Source: Pseudomonas koreensis
Lineage (GTDB): Bacteria > Pseudomonadota > Gammaproteobacteria > Pseudomonadales > Pseudomonadaceae
NCBI RefSeq assembly: GCF_024169245.1
Contig: NZ_JALJWP010000001.1
Span: 2,667,501-2,731,500 of the forward strand
Direction of reading: 5' to 3'
DNA: 64,000 nt
Part shown: piece by piece, positions 16,244 to 24,965 of the stretch
How positions within the stretch are numbered: the stretch's first letter is position 1
Layout: each line of letters starts with the position of its first letter
The notes under the pieces: generated by a model
Told to the model about the DNA's origin: nothing
Databases searched by the model: none
What the model saw: the letters and a program-made list of their open reading frames with translations, nothing else
Made by a program: the position numbers and the translations under genes

Positions 16244-16498
16244 TCATTCCCCCCGCGCTTTGTTGGCTTGAGAGACAACCGAACCAGCAAGGGTTTTCGT
16301 CTCTTCGCTGTACTTCTCACTCTGAAGCACTCGACCTGCTTTCGCTTCCATCTCAGCACTCGTTTGCTTACCAGTATTGGCTTGGGCCAACGTGCAGGCA
16401 GCGAGACTTTTGGCAATTTTAGAGGCATGAGGATCGCGGAGGGTTTCAGAGGCCAGCTTGGCCACCTTCGCGGAGGACTGCTTTGAATTACTAGGCAT
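16244..16498 (-). CDS. Small basic/Ala-rich protein, partner of the Cas2-like gene
   Basis: 84 aa: NSKQSSAKVAKLASETL, then GKQTSAEMEAKAGRVLQSEK and ETKTLAGSVVSQANK. Two similar helical blocks, the second ending in LAGSVVSQ, resemble a conserved small protein family often found on islands; no function is assigned. ATG 16498 has AAGGT upstream. It precedes the Cas2-like gene by 3 nt. Confidence 0.55.
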   Translation of the reverse strand: MPSNSKQSSAKVAKLASETLRDPHASKIAKSLAACTLAQANTGKQTSAEMEAKAGRVLQSEKYSEETKTLAGSVVSQANKARGE

Positions 16499-17360
16499 GA
16501 CATTTTACCTTTGTAGCAAAGGATAGAATTGTCACCCCCAAGGATTGCCGGCCAGCAGTGAGCTGTTGACGATCACGTCAATGTTTGGCTCAATGCAGTC
16601 CCCCTAGGGCTAACATAGTCACTACTGTTTAGCTTTGGTTGGTGCGGGTGGTTGTGAATCGGTCTCGACAACTTAAATCACAACCGCTCGCAGACTTTCC
16701 TAAGTACCTCATTCGAGGTCAGCAGCTAACGGCAAACCCCAATATGTAGGGTTGTTTCGCCGCTTACGCCCAGCATATTGCGTTTCATGTGGCGATTGCA
16801 ACGTACTACCTGTGGATAAACCAGTGCGTAAATGCATTTAAAAATCGGAAATGCCCTGCAAGCCCCGTGCCGACTGGTCTAGTTCGTTTAATATTTTTTC
16901 TCAGAAGGTGTGTGATCACCGTACTGGTATCCCATTCGGGCTGTGTCCTGCTCGGTTTGGCGCCGGTACACATTACTCAACGTCCGCTGCAATCGCCCGT
17001 GTTCCCCCTTCAATGCAGCAAGCTCGGTGGAGCTGTCCCGGCATATCACAATCAATCCAACGATGTCGCTATGGGCTTTCCGTAGGCAAAGGCGATTAGT
17101 GTCCAACTCTGCTTACAACAGGCGGTTGTAGTTCTGGAGCAATTCAACGTGTGTTGGCGCCCCTAGCTTAAAGCCAGGATCATCAATCAGATCGTCAACC
17201 AATTAGTCTTTCATTGCAGTCACGCCAAAGGGTGTGCGAACAGTCGAAGCTCTGTCCGTAAAGCTTCAAGGGTTGTGTCCCTCGGATGCGCTAGTCTGGT
17301 TGGCTTTCGGGCAGATTACTCGGTTAACATCCGCGAAAATCGGCTGGTACAGGTGAGGGC
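16499..17360. other. Degenerate, mostly non-coding stretch
   Basis: Contains inverted repeats (GGTTGTGA 16650-16657 with TCACAACC 16678-16685; an AACCCC/AGGGTT pair near 16735-16757) and the broken minus-strand frame listed separately. No intact gene seen. Confidence 0.5.
16888..17214 (-). pseudogene. Possible decayed small gene with two in-frame stops
   Basis: From ATG 17214 one minus-strand frame reads MKD-stop-LVDDLIDDPGFKLGAPTHVE and on to NYNRLL-stop-AELDTNRLCL, then a coiled-coil-like segment (STELAALKGEHGRLQRTL). The protein-like composition on both sides of the stops (at 17203-17205 and 17113-17115) suggests one decayed gene. The family is not recognised. Confidence 0.35.
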
Positions 17361-18087
17361 ATGCACACAGAAAACGCAAAGCAGGGTACAGGTTGGAAAC
17401 TGGCCAAATGGTTTTGGGCTGCGATGCTCTTAACCCGTATTCGGTGTTCCCATTACGAAATTGGCAGAGCGCTACTTCGACGTTGCGTCTTTCAGCACCA
17501 TGTTCGCAACTGCGGGCGTTTGGCTAGGCCAGACAGTCTCAATTCAGCTGTGGTTGTTTTGGGTTGCAGGGATAGGTGCAACGCTGGCCATCGCTTTCGG
17601 AATTTGGTCGCTTTCGGATAAACGTCACGGAGTGATTTTTGCAAAGAATGAGCAGGACAAGGCATTTGCGACAGCGGAGGAGGCTACCTCTAAGCTGAAA
17701 ATGGCCAACGCCGAGTTGGACAGAACCAAGCTTGAACTGGGTGTAACCCGCAAGGATCTTGATACTGTCAGTTTGGAGCTTGAAGCTGCGTACGCGAAAA
17801 TTGCAGAGCTGCGTACTCCGGCGTTGCCGCCCATGACAGAAGATCAAGACAAAGTGATCGCCGTTATCGCAACCTATGACAGCGAAGGCAAAGAATGTCC
17901 GGCAAAGGAGTTCCCGGGTCGCATTGGGCTGAATCTGTTGGAAGCAGATGGGGCGATGGACGTGCTGGCGGCAAGGAAGTTGATCGAGTTCCAATACTAC
18001 AATGATCGTCGATACGTCACGTTGACTGCCAAGGGCCGGGCATACGTTTTACACCCTGACTTTTGGATGCCGCAGATGCCTTCCTAG
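17361..18087 (+). pseudogene. Two-TM coiled-coil protein gene broken by a +1 frameshift
   Basis: ATG 17361 (with GGTGAGGG upstream) starts MHTENAKQGTGWKLAKWFWA and runs in frame through AAMLL. The continuation PVFGVPITKLAERYFDVASF is in the next frame, one base on. Deleting one A in the TTAACCC tract (about 17431-17434) would join them into a protein of about 241 aa: two TM helices (about 13-35 and 60-80), a coiled coil (about 95-140) and a C-terminal winged-helix-like domain. As it stands, only a product from TTG 17461 (208 aa, missing TM1) could be made. A sequencing error is possible. Confidence 0.6.
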
Positions 18088-18257
18088 TTCGTTAGTCTAT
18101 GCTCGTCGGCAGCCGGCAGAACTACAGCGGCGTATAAATATTTCGACTCCGATCACTCCGAGAGAAAAATCCTCCGTCTCACGACTATGAGTGCAGAAAA
18201 ATCAGCGTATAGCTGGTTGATCCATGTTCTGTTTCTGATCTCGCTTTGGTGCAAAGT

Positions 18258-18316
18258 GACCAGTCAGAATCCATTCTGTTTCTCATCATAATTTTGCAGA
18301 TTGTTGCTGACTGGTC
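18258..18316 (+). repeat. Inverted repeat overlapping attR
   Basis: GACCAGTCAG (18258-18267) and CTGACTGGTC (18307-18316), perfect 10-bp arms; the right arm runs into the 14-bp repeat and its GGGGTTTTT. In the circular element this would lie immediately before the recombinase ATG. It may be part of attP or a terminator. Confidence 0.5.
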
Positions 18317-18326
18317 GGGGTTTTTC
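18313..18326 (+). repeat. attR-like direct repeat
   Basis: GGTCGGGGTTTTTC, identical to 5085-5098, 20 bases from the 3' end of the immunity-cluster gene at 18347. Confidence 0.7.
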
Positions 18327-18346
18327 TTTGCTTGTGAGTGGGTCAG

Positions 18347-18598
18347 TCAGTATTTGGCGCAGGTCCCCATGAAGTATACGAGGCCCTTTGGGAAACTGAC
18401 GCTGAGCAGATTTTCCAGTGCGGTTACCTGATCCTGAGTCAACAACAACTCGCCGGGTTCCACCTCATCCAAGGGCTTGGACTCAATGAGCTGGGCGACT
18501 CTTTCATTCATCTCGCTGCCGGTGATATCCAGCTCGAACTGCAAGGAGTCATCTTGAACTTCGTCAGGGAAGAATCCGGTAATCGAAAGAAAGCGCAT
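18347..18598 (-). CDS. Pyocin-associated small protein, second copy
   Basis: 83 aa. The C-terminal half (LTQDQVTALENLLSVSF ... YFMGTC) aligns with the protein at 18928-19164 (LDQNQVQAFEKLMQISI ... YYFQLTC); both begin MRFL. These look like a small family that accompanies E3-type pyocin immunity genes. It is last in the module, 20 nt after the Im3-like gene. Function unknown: extra immunity or accessory protein. Confidence 0.6.
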   Translation of the reverse strand: MRFLSITGFFPDEVQDDSLQFELDITGSEMNERVAQLIESKPLDEVEPGELLLTQDQVTALENLLSVSFPKGLVYFMGTCAKY

Positions 18599-18618
18599 GA
18601 AGAACTCATCCCGGTTAT

Positions 18619-18864
18619 TTAACTGTAATCAAACGAAATCTGGTAGTCGCAGGTATTCAGAGTGATTTGATGTTGAAAGTACGGCTGAATGCTAGCTACC
18701 CACTTTTCGATGACGTTGAAGCCGCCATTATTGATGTTGCCTTCCACCGGAATACTCAGAGCATTCAAAACTGATTCATCGTCCCCCAGATCTTTTGACG
18801 ATTCCTCGCCCTGAATTTCTAAGGTTGCTGTGTCGTACCACTCCAGCCTCAATACCAGACCCAT
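18619..18864 (-). CDS. Colicin E3/cloacin-type immunity protein
   Basis: 81 aa: GLVLRLEWYDT, SKDLGDDESVLNAL, NINNGGFNVIEKWV, IQPYFQHQI, ISFDY. Each block has a close counterpart in colicin E3 immunity protein Im3 as I remember it (LDLTWFD, SKDFGDDGSVMESL, NVNNGCFDVIAEWV, LQPYFNHQI, VSFDY). It would bind and block the C-terminal 16S rRNase of the pyocin encoded upstream. ATG 18864 is chosen over an earlier start because AGGAAG lies just upstream and it matches the Im3 N-terminus. Confidence 0.92.
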   Translation of the reverse strand: MGLVLRLEWYDTATLEIQGEESSKDLGDDESVLNALSIPVEGNINNGGFNVIEKWVASIQPYFQHQITLNTCDYQISFDYS

Positions 18865-18927
18865 TTCTTCCTCGCAGATACTTTGATGTTGCTTTTGTTT
18901 TTTGTTCTTCACATTGCTCGCTTACGG

Positions 18928-19164
18928 CTAATCGGGGCCGTTACATGTCAGTTGAAAGTAATAGCGTGAATCTGCGATTGATATCTGCATCAGTTTTTCA
19001 AAGGCTTGAACTTGATTCTGATCCAAGTCGTAGCCTTCCCAACCTTGCTGCTTGGTCGTCCAACCCATAATTGATTCAATGTGCTCCTCATACTCTTTGG
19101 GTATTTCCGCTACCCATACCTGGTAGTCAGTCTGCTTATCAAAAGCTTCTATCAAAAATCTCAA
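18928..19164 (-). CDS. Pyocin-associated small protein, first copy
   Basis: 78 aa, TTG start (19164) with GGAG 8 nt upstream, inside the end of the pyocin gene, so translation is probably coupled. Core: MGWTTKQQGWEGYDLDQNQV and YYFQLTC. Similar to the 18347 protein. It is the first gene after the killer, ahead of the Im3-like gene, an unusual order. Role unknown; immunity-like or chaperone-like are both possible. Confidence 0.6.
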   Translation of the reverse strand: MRFLIEAFDKQTDYQVWVAEIPKEYEEHIESIMGWTTKQQGWEGYDLDQNQVQAFEKLMQISIADSRYYFQLTCNGPD

Positions 19165-19167
19165 GGC

Positions 19168-20370
19168 TCAATGCTCCGTTTTTCCTTTCTTCGAGTTTTT
19201 ATTCTTTTTTGTAGACGTAGGCTCACCAGTGATTGGATCAAATTCCCCGATGTGGTTTCCCCGAGCATCATATTTTTCAATCGTTCCGTGCATGGAGTCC
19301 CATTCGAGAATATGCCCTTTGGGAGTTTTCCATCTTTTGCGTTTTGCACCGCCGCCTTGGACTGCTGTTTTACGGCCTACGATTCTGGCATCTGGAAAGG
19401 CCGGCAGTATGTCAGGCGGTTGATGATATTCGTGATCCCCAGCGCGAGTACTGATGACGATGTAAACCGGTTTAACGCCTGAACTTGCCGGAAACACCAG
19501 AATGAAATCTTTGTACTCCGGCGGATAAAGCGGATTCACCAGTATCCCGTCCGCCGCTTTCGTCGGCGGATACACCCAGATATGCGGTGCCTGCGGGGCA
19601 GCCTCCAGCGCTGGGATGCCGAGGATGTCCGAACCATCCACCGCCGGGGTCCAGAGCAGTTCGATACCTTCGCCCAGATCCGCAATGAACCGGTCGCCGC
19701 GTGCAGTGAACTGCACGACATCGACCATTTCCCAATCGCGGTTCTTGCCGGTGTAGAAGCCGTAACCCTTGAGGCTGCCATTGGCCTGTTGCTCGACGCG
19801 CAGGCGTACGCGTGTTCTGGCTTGTTTGAGTGTGCTCAGTTGCTCATCGGTGTAGAGCGCGCTGTCGCCCAGGCTTGACGGCATCAGCAGCGCAACCAGC
19901 CCGACCAAGGGCGCAGCCACCGCACTGGAGACGAGCGCCGGCAGCGCTTCAAAAGCCGAGCCTGCCAAGGCCAGACTGCCAAACCCGATCGGGATCGCGT
20001 TGGCGCTGATTTTCTTGAGTGGAATGCCGCCGCTTGGGTCGGCTTCGCGAGCGCCGAGCAGGATCAGCTCGCCGTAATCCTTGAGGCTGTCGGTCGGCAC
20101 CATGCCGGAAGGATTGCTGTAATCGATGATCGCATCCGGCAGCTTGCAGGACTTGGCGAATACACAGCCGGCACGCACGGCTTCAGGTTTTTTCGCCGCC
20201 ACTTCACGGCTGCGCTCGAAAGCTTCCTGCCGCGCCAGCATCGCGTCGTAAGCGTTTTGCCCGGCTTCGCGCTCGGCCAGTTCAGCCGCCGTCATATACC
20301 GCCAGGTAACGTGATGTCCGTCGCCCTCCGGTGGGTTTTGCACCCGGGGAATGTCCTTGTTCCGCGCCAC
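19168..20370 (-). CDS. S-type pyocin with colicin E3-like 16S rRNase domain
   Basis: 400 aa, GTG start with GAAGGGA upstream. The middle (about 130-320) is a Pyocin_S translocation-type domain. The C-terminal about 65 residues (GGGAKRKRWKTPKGHILEWD, DSMHGTIE, HIGEFDPITGE) match the colicin E3 cytotoxic domain, which cuts 16S rRNA in the decoding site. Asp, His and Glu of the E3 active site (DSQHGELE) are conserved in DSMHGTIE; the E3 C-terminal Arg545 has no obvious counterpart in the Lys/Asn-rich tail. No long receptor-binding coiled coil, PAAR or signal peptide is seen, so how it leaves the cell is unclear. Three small genes follow on the same strand. Confidence 0.88.
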   Translation of the reverse strand: MARNKDIPRVQNPPEGDGHHVTWRYMTAAELAEREAGQNAYDAMLARQEAFERSREVAAKKPEAVRAGCVFAKSCKLPDAIIDYSNPSGMVPTDSLKDYGELILLGAREADPSGGIPLKKISANAIPIGFGSLALAGSAFEALPALVSSAVAAPLVGLVALLMPSSLGDSALYTDEQLSTLKQARTRVRLRVEQQANGSLKGYGFYTGKNRDWEMVDVVQFTARGDRFIADLGEGIELLWTPAVDGSDILGIPALEAAPQAPHIWVYPPTKAADGILVNPLYPPEYKDFILVFPASSGVKPVYIVISTRAGDHEYHQPPDILPAFPDARIVGRKTAVQGGGAKRKRWKTPKGHILEWDSMHGTIEKYDARGNHIGEFDPITGEPTSTKKNKNSKKGKTEH

Positions 20371-20510
20371 TGATCGTCCCTTCGTTCATCGTCGACAGCC
20401 CCTGGAAAGGGGCTGCACGACGTTATCGAAGCGGGGAAAGTGTGGCTGTAGGACGCGTCGCTAAAGACGTGGGATTGTTCGCTGCTTAACTGAGAGGCGA
20501 GGAATCTGTG

Positions 20511-20587
20511 GCGAGGGAGCTTGCTCCCGCTGGGGTGCGAAGCGCCCCCAAGAAGTGGGCGTGCTGCGCAGTTCAGCGGGAGCAAGG
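20511..20587. repeat. REP-like inverted repeat (GGGAGCTTGCTCCCGCTG type)
   Basis: GCGAGGGAGCTTGCTCCCGC near 20511 and CAGCGGGAGCAAGG ending 20587 face each other across a GC-rich spacer, just after the nhaA stop. Confidence 0.65.
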
Positions 20588-20588
20588 G

Positions 20589-21773
20589 TTATTGCAGTTG
20601 TGAATTCTTGCGACTCGCCGCCGCCGTCACCGCATAACCAATCAGCGCCGCGAGAATCGAGCCGGTGAGGATGCCCATCCGATCCATTCCTGCGTAATCA
20701 CTCACGCCCGGTTCGAAGGCCAGCGAGCCGACGAACAGGCTCATGGTGAAGCCGATGCCGCAGAGGATCGCGACGCCGAGGACCTGGCCCCAGTTGGCGC
20801 CTTGGGGCAGGGCGGCGATGCCGATCTTGACCGCCAGCCAGGTCAGGCCGAACACGCCGATGGTCTTGCCCAGCAGCAGGCCGATGGCGATGCCCATCGG
20901 TACGTCGTGGGTGAAGCTTTCGACGGTGACGCCGCTCAGCGACAGGCCAGCGTTGGCGAAAGCGAACAGCGGCAGGATGCCGTAGGCGACCCACGGGTGC
21001 AGCGCGTGTTCGAGGGTCAGCAGTGGCGACGGCTCGGCATTTTTCGTCCGCAATGGGATGCAGAAAGCCAGGGTCACGCCGGCCAATGTGGCGTGGACAC
21101 CGCTCTTGAGCACGCAGACCCAGAGGATCAGGCCGATGATCATGTACGGCCCGAGCTTGACCACGCCGAGCCGGTTCATCGCCACCAGCGCGGCAATGCA
21201 GGCCGCCGCCAGGCCCAGCGAAAGGGTCGACAGTTCGCCAGAGTAGAAAATCGCGATGATGACGATGGCGCCGAGGTCATCGATGATTGCCAGGGTCATC
21301 AGGAACAGTTTCAGCGAGACCGGCACGCGCTTGCCGAGCAGCGCCAATACGCCGAGGGCGAAAGCGATGTCGGTGGCGGTCGGAATGGCCCAGCCGCTCA
21401 GGGCGGCGGGGTTGTCGCGGTTGAGGAACCAGTAGATCAGCGCCGGCACCAGCATGCCGCCGATCGCCGCAGCGCCGGGCAGGACGATCTGCGAGGGCCT
21501 GGACAACTGACCGTCGAGCACTTCGCGTTTGACTTCCAGACCGATCAGCAGGAAGAACAGCGCCATCAGACCGTCGTTGATCCATAGCAGCAGGGGTTTG
21601 GCGATTTTCAACGCGCCGATCTGCGCCACCACCGGAGTGTCGAGCAGGCCGGTGTACAGCCACGACAATGGTGAGTTGTTGATGATCAGGGCGAGAATGG
21701 CTGCGGCGATCAATAACAGACCGCTGGCAGCTTCCAACTGAAAGAAACGCGTGAAAGTGCTACGCAGAGGCAA
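20589..21773 (-). CDS. nhaA: Na+/H+ antiporter NhaA
   Basis: 394 aa, normal length, about 12 TM helices. It exchanges cytoplasmic Na+ (or Li+) for external H+ across the inner membrane, for salt and alkaline pH homeostasis. The ion-binding aspartate pair is in AIIDDLGAI, and [12 protein letters not shown] carries the preceding functional Asp. The gene is single, with REP sequence after its stop. Confidence 0.97.
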   Translation of the reverse strand: MPLRSTFTRFFQLEAASGLLLIAAAILALIINNSPLSWLYTGLLDTPVVAQIGALKIAKPLLLWINDGLMALFFLLIGLEVKREVLDGQLSRPSQIVLPGAAAIGGMLVPALIYWFLNRDNPAALSGWAIPTATDIAFALGVLALLGKRVPVSLKLFLMTLAIIDDLGAIVIIAIFYSGELSTLSLGLAAACIAALVAMNRLGVVKLGPYMIIGLILWVCVLKSGVHATLAGVTLAFCIPLRTKNAEPSPLLTLEHALHPWVAYGILPLFAFANAGLSLSGVTVESFTHDVPMGIAIGLLLGKTIGVFGLTWLAVKIGIAALPQGANWGQVLGVAILCGIGFTMSLFVGSLAFEPGVSDYAGMDRMGILTGSILAALIGYAVTAAASRKNSQLQ

Positions 21774-22023
21774 GGTCGCTCTCCATCGATTGGTGAAAAA
21801 GGTGGGCTACCCTAACCCGTACCGTTAGTTGTTAAAACAAAAGTTATATTCTTTTTTGTTATATGTCGTTACGGGCTGTCTGGCTCGGAAGCATTGAGCC
21901 TAGCAGTTGCCTGACACATTGAGACTCAGCTGTATCTTTGCCGTCTGCGGGATATTTCCTAAGCTTGCGCAAGACCTTTTTCAGGGGACCCATCTCCTGT
22001 CCGATTCAATGAGAAACGAGACC

Positions 22024-23118
22024 ATGAGCGACAACCGACAGTGGGCCCGCGAAGCCATCCGCATCATTGAGGCGGACTTCCAGCGCAGCGCCGACACCCA
22101 CCTGATCCCTTTGCCGCTGCCCGGTTTTGCCGGCATCGAGTTGTATTTCAAGGACGAATCCAGCCACCCGACCGGCAGCCTCAAGCATCGCCTCGCCCGT
22201 TCGCTGTTCCTTTACGCGCTGTGTAACGGCTGGCTGAAACCCGGCGCGCCGGTGATCGAGGCGTCCAGCGGCTCGACGGCGATTTCCGAAGCGTATTTCG
22301 CGCGCATGCTCGGTTTGCCGTTTATCGCGGTGATGCCCGCGACCACCTCGAAAGAGAAGATTGCCCAGATCGCCTTCTACGGCGGCCAGAGCCATCTGGT
22401 GCAGGATCCGACGCAGATCTACGCCGAATCCGAGCGCCTGGCGCGTGAGCATGGCGGTCACTTCATCGACCAGTTCACCTACGCCGAACGCGCCACCGAC
22501 TGGCGGGCGAACAACAACATCGCCGAATCGATCTTCCAGCAGATGCGCTACGAAAAGCACCCTGAGCCGACCTGGCTGATTTCCAGCCCCGGCACCGGCG
22601 GCACCACCGCGACACTCGGCCGTTACGTGCGCTATCGCCAGCACTGCACCCGCGTGTTGTGTGCCGATGCCGAGCGTTCGGTGTTCTTCGATTTTTACCA
22701 GAGTGGTGATGCGAGCCTGCGCCTGGACTGCGGCTCGCGCATCGAAGGCATTGGCCGGCCACGGGTGGAAGCGTCATTCCTGCCCAAGGTCATCGATGCG
22801 ATGGTCAAGGTGCCGGACGCCTTGTCGCTGGCGGCCATGCATTATCTGGCGCAGCGTTTGGGGCGGCATGTCGGCGGGTCGAGCGGGACCAATCTGATCG
22901 GCGCGCTGATGGCGGCGCAGCAGATGAAAGCGGCGGGGCAGTCGGGGTCGATCGTGGCGATTCTGTGCGATGGCGGCGAGCGGTATGCCGACACGTATTA
23001 CGATCAGGATTGGCTGCGGGCGCAGGGGTATGAATTGGATGATTTGATTGCAGCGGTGGCGGCGAGTGCCGAGCGCGGAGAGGCGCTGCCGACCTCGGTG
23101 CTGCGCGCGAATATCTAA
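22024..23118 (+). CDS. PLP-dependent cysteine-synthase-family enzyme
   Basis: 364 aa, fold type II PLP enzyme. The Schiff-base Lys is K54 in [21 protein letters not shown] binds the substrate carboxylate and [15 protein letters not shown] binds PLP phosphate. It is more distant from CysK/CysM than ordinary cysteine synthases, so beta-replacement or cysteine desulfhydrase-type activity are both possible. ATG 22024 ([11 protein letters not shown]) is chosen as the start; frames opening at 21907 or 22009 add residues without a convincing ribosome-binding site. Confidence 0.8.
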   Translation: MSDNRQWAREAIRIIEADFQRSADTHLIPLPLPGFAGIELYFKDESSHPTGSLKHRLARSLFLYALCNGWLKPGAPVIEASSGSTAISEAYFARMLGLPFIAVMPATTSKEKIAQIAFYGGQSHLVQDPTQIYAESERLAREHGGHFIDQFTYAERATDWRANNNIAESIFQQMRYEKHPEPTWLISSPGTGGTTATLGRYVRYRQHCTRVLCADAERSVFFDFYQSGDASLRLDCGSRIEGIGRPRVEASFLPKVIDAMVKVPDALSLAAMHYLAQRLGRHVGGSSGTNLIGALMAAQQMKAAGQSGSIVAILCDGGERYADTYYDQDWLRAQGYELDDLIAAVAASAERGEALPTSVLRANI

Positions 23119-23136
23119 AGCTGAACGCAGAAACCA

Positions 23137-23229
23137 CTGTGGGAGCGAGCCTGCTCGCGAAGGCATTTTTTCATTCAACATCATCGTCGACTGAAATACA
23201 GCTTTCGCGAGCAGGCTCGCTCCCACAGG
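23137..23229. repeat. REP pair
   Basis: TGTGGGAGCGAGCCTGCTCG at the left and its complement at the right (23203-23228) between two convergent genes. Confidence 0.9.
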
Positions 23230-23256
23230 GTTTTGTGTTGTGTCAGCTTATGCGGA

Positions 23257-24870
23257 TCAGGCTTCCAGGCCGAGGATATCGCGAGCCACAGCCTCGGCAA
23301 TGCGAATCCCGTCGACGCCCGCCGAGAGAATTCCGCCGGCATAACCCGCGCCTTCGCCCGCCGGGAACAGGCCCTTGACGTTCATGCTCTGCAGCGACTC
23401 ATTGCGGGTAATGCGCAGCGGCGACGAGGTGCGGGTCTCGATCCCGGTCAGCACTGCGTCGTGCAGCGAATAACCGCGAATCTGCTTCTCGAATGCTGGC
23501 AAGGCTTCACGGATCGCCTCAATGGCAAAATCCGGCAGCGCCAGAGCCAGATCGCCCAGCGCCACGCCCGGTTTGTACGATGGTTCGACTTCGCCCAGTT
23601 CGGTCGACGGCTTGCCGTTGATGAAGTCGCCGACCAGTTGCGCCGGGGCCTTGTAATCGCTGCCGCCGAGGATGAAGGCGTGGGACTCGAGGCGTTCCTG
23701 CAACTCGATACCGGCGAGCGGGCCGCCCGGATAATCGACTTCCGGGGTGATGCCGACGACGATGCCGGAGTTGGCATTGCGCTCGTTACGCGAGTACTGG
23801 CTCATGCCGTTGGTGACCACACGATTGGGCTCGGACGTCGCCGCGACCACGGTGCCGCCCGGGCACATGCAGAAGCTGTAGACCGAACGGCCATTCCTGG
23901 CGTGGTGCACCAGCTTGTAATCGGCAGCGCCGAGTTTCGGGTGGCCGGCGTATTTGCCCAGGCGCGCGCGGTCGATCAGCGATTGCGGGTGTTCGATGCG
24001 GAAACCCACCGAGAACGGCTTGGCTTCCATGAACACGCCACGGCTGTGGAGCATGCGGAAGGTGTCGCGGGCGCTGTGGCCGAGGGCCAGAACCACGTGT
24101 TTCGACTGCAGGGTTTCGCCGCTGGCCAGTTGCACGCCGACCAGTTGACCGTCTTCGATCAGCACGTCGCTGACGCGCTCCTGGAAGCGCACTTCGCCGC
24201 CCAGCTCACGGATCTGCTCGCGCATGTTTTCGACCATGCCGGTCAGACGGAACGTACCGATGTGCGGCTTGCTGACGTAGAGGATTTCTTCCGGCGCGCC
24301 GGCCTTGACGAACTCGTGCAGGACTTTGCGGCCGAGGAATTTCGGGTCCTTGATCTGGCTATACAGCTTGCCGTCGGAGAACGTCCCCGCCCCACCTTCG
24401 CCAAACTGTACGTTGGACTCGGGATTGAGCACGCTTTTACGCCACAGGCCCCAGGTGTCCTTGGTGCGCTGACGGACTTCGGTGCCGCGTTCGAGAATGA
24501 TCGGTTTGAAGCCCATCTGCGCCAGCAGCAGGCCGGCGAAGATGCCGCACGGGCCGAAGCCGACGACGATCGGCCGCTGGCCGAGATCGCTCGGTGCCTG
24601 GCCGACGAATTTGTAGCTGACATCCGGCGCCACGTTGACGTTACGGTCGTCGGCGAACTTGCCCAACACTCTGGCCTCGTCGCGTACGTTGAGGTCGATG
24701 GTGTAGATGAAGCACAGTTCTGAGGACTTTTTGCGCGCGTCATAGCTGCGCTTGAACAAGGTGAAATCGAGCAGATCATCGCTGGCGATGCCCAGACGCT
24801 GCACGATGGCGGCGCGCAGGTCTTCTTCGGGATGGTCGATTGGCAGCTTGAGTTCGGTGATTCGTAACAT
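23257..24870 (-). CDS. FAD-dependent dehydrogenase (COG2509-type)
   Basis: 537 aa. An N-terminal about 100-residue domain precedes the dinucleotide-binding motif VVGFGPCGIFAG; FGEGGAGTFSDGKL and a C-terminal FPAGEGAGYAGGI (FAD contact) are typical of this uncharacterised flavoprotein family. ATG 24870 (MLRITELKLP) is preferred to the longer frame from 24897. Substrate unknown; cytoplasmic. Confidence 0.8.
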   Translation of the reverse strand: MLRITELKLPIDHPEEDLRAAIVQRLGIASDDLLDFTLFKRSYDARKKSSELCFIYTIDLNVRDEARVLGKFADDRNVNVAPDVSYKFVGQAPSDLGQRPIVVGFGPCGIFAGLLLAQMGFKPIILERGTEVRQRTKDTWGLWRKSVLNPESNVQFGEGGAGTFSDGKLYSQIKDPKFLGRKVLHEFVKAGAPEEILYVSKPHIGTFRLTGMVENMREQIRELGGEVRFQERVSDVLIEDGQLVGVQLASGETLQSKHVVLALGHSARDTFRMLHSRGVFMEAKPFSVGFRIEHPQSLIDRARLGKYAGHPKLGAADYKLVHHARNGRSVYSFCMCPGGTVVAATSEPNRVVTNGMSQYSRNERNANSGIVVGITPEVDYPGGPLAGIELQERLESHAFILGGSDYKAPAQLVGDFINGKPSTELGEVEPSYKPGVALGDLALALPDFAIEAIREALPAFEKQIRGYSLHDAVLTGIETRTSSPLRITRNESLQSMNVKGLFPAGEGAGYAGGILSAGVDGIRIAEAVARDILGLEA

Positions 24871-24965
24871 GGCAGGATCCGGATTCGCGGGGCGCACAAC
24901 TGCGCCAGGGCGTTTGAAGGCGGCGATTATAAGCCGCCGCGAGCGGATCCGTGGCGGAAAAACGA

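Larger units (their letters stand above)
5085..18326. mobile_element. Integrated element, about 13.2 kb, serine-recombinase type
   Basis: Bounded by the exact 14-bp direct repeat GGTCGGGGTTTTTC at 5085-5098 and 18313-18326. A large serine recombinase starts immediately inside the left repeat. Everything inside is accessory: phage-like and unknown genes, more AT-rich runs, a second serine resolvase and broken genes. Outside are a conserved lipoprotein gene on the left and the 3' end of a pyocin immunity cluster on the right. Structural or capsid genes are absent, so this is a small integrative island or phage satellite rather than an intact prophage. Confidence 0.75.

Noticed and set aside
5099..18326. 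Intact prophage
   Set aside because: No capsid, terminase, portal or tail operon; only a spike-tip remnant and phage-like singles.
23233..24723. Long plus-strand frame opposite the FAD dehydrogenase
   Set aside because: Shadow frame; no motif, opposite strand protein is clear.
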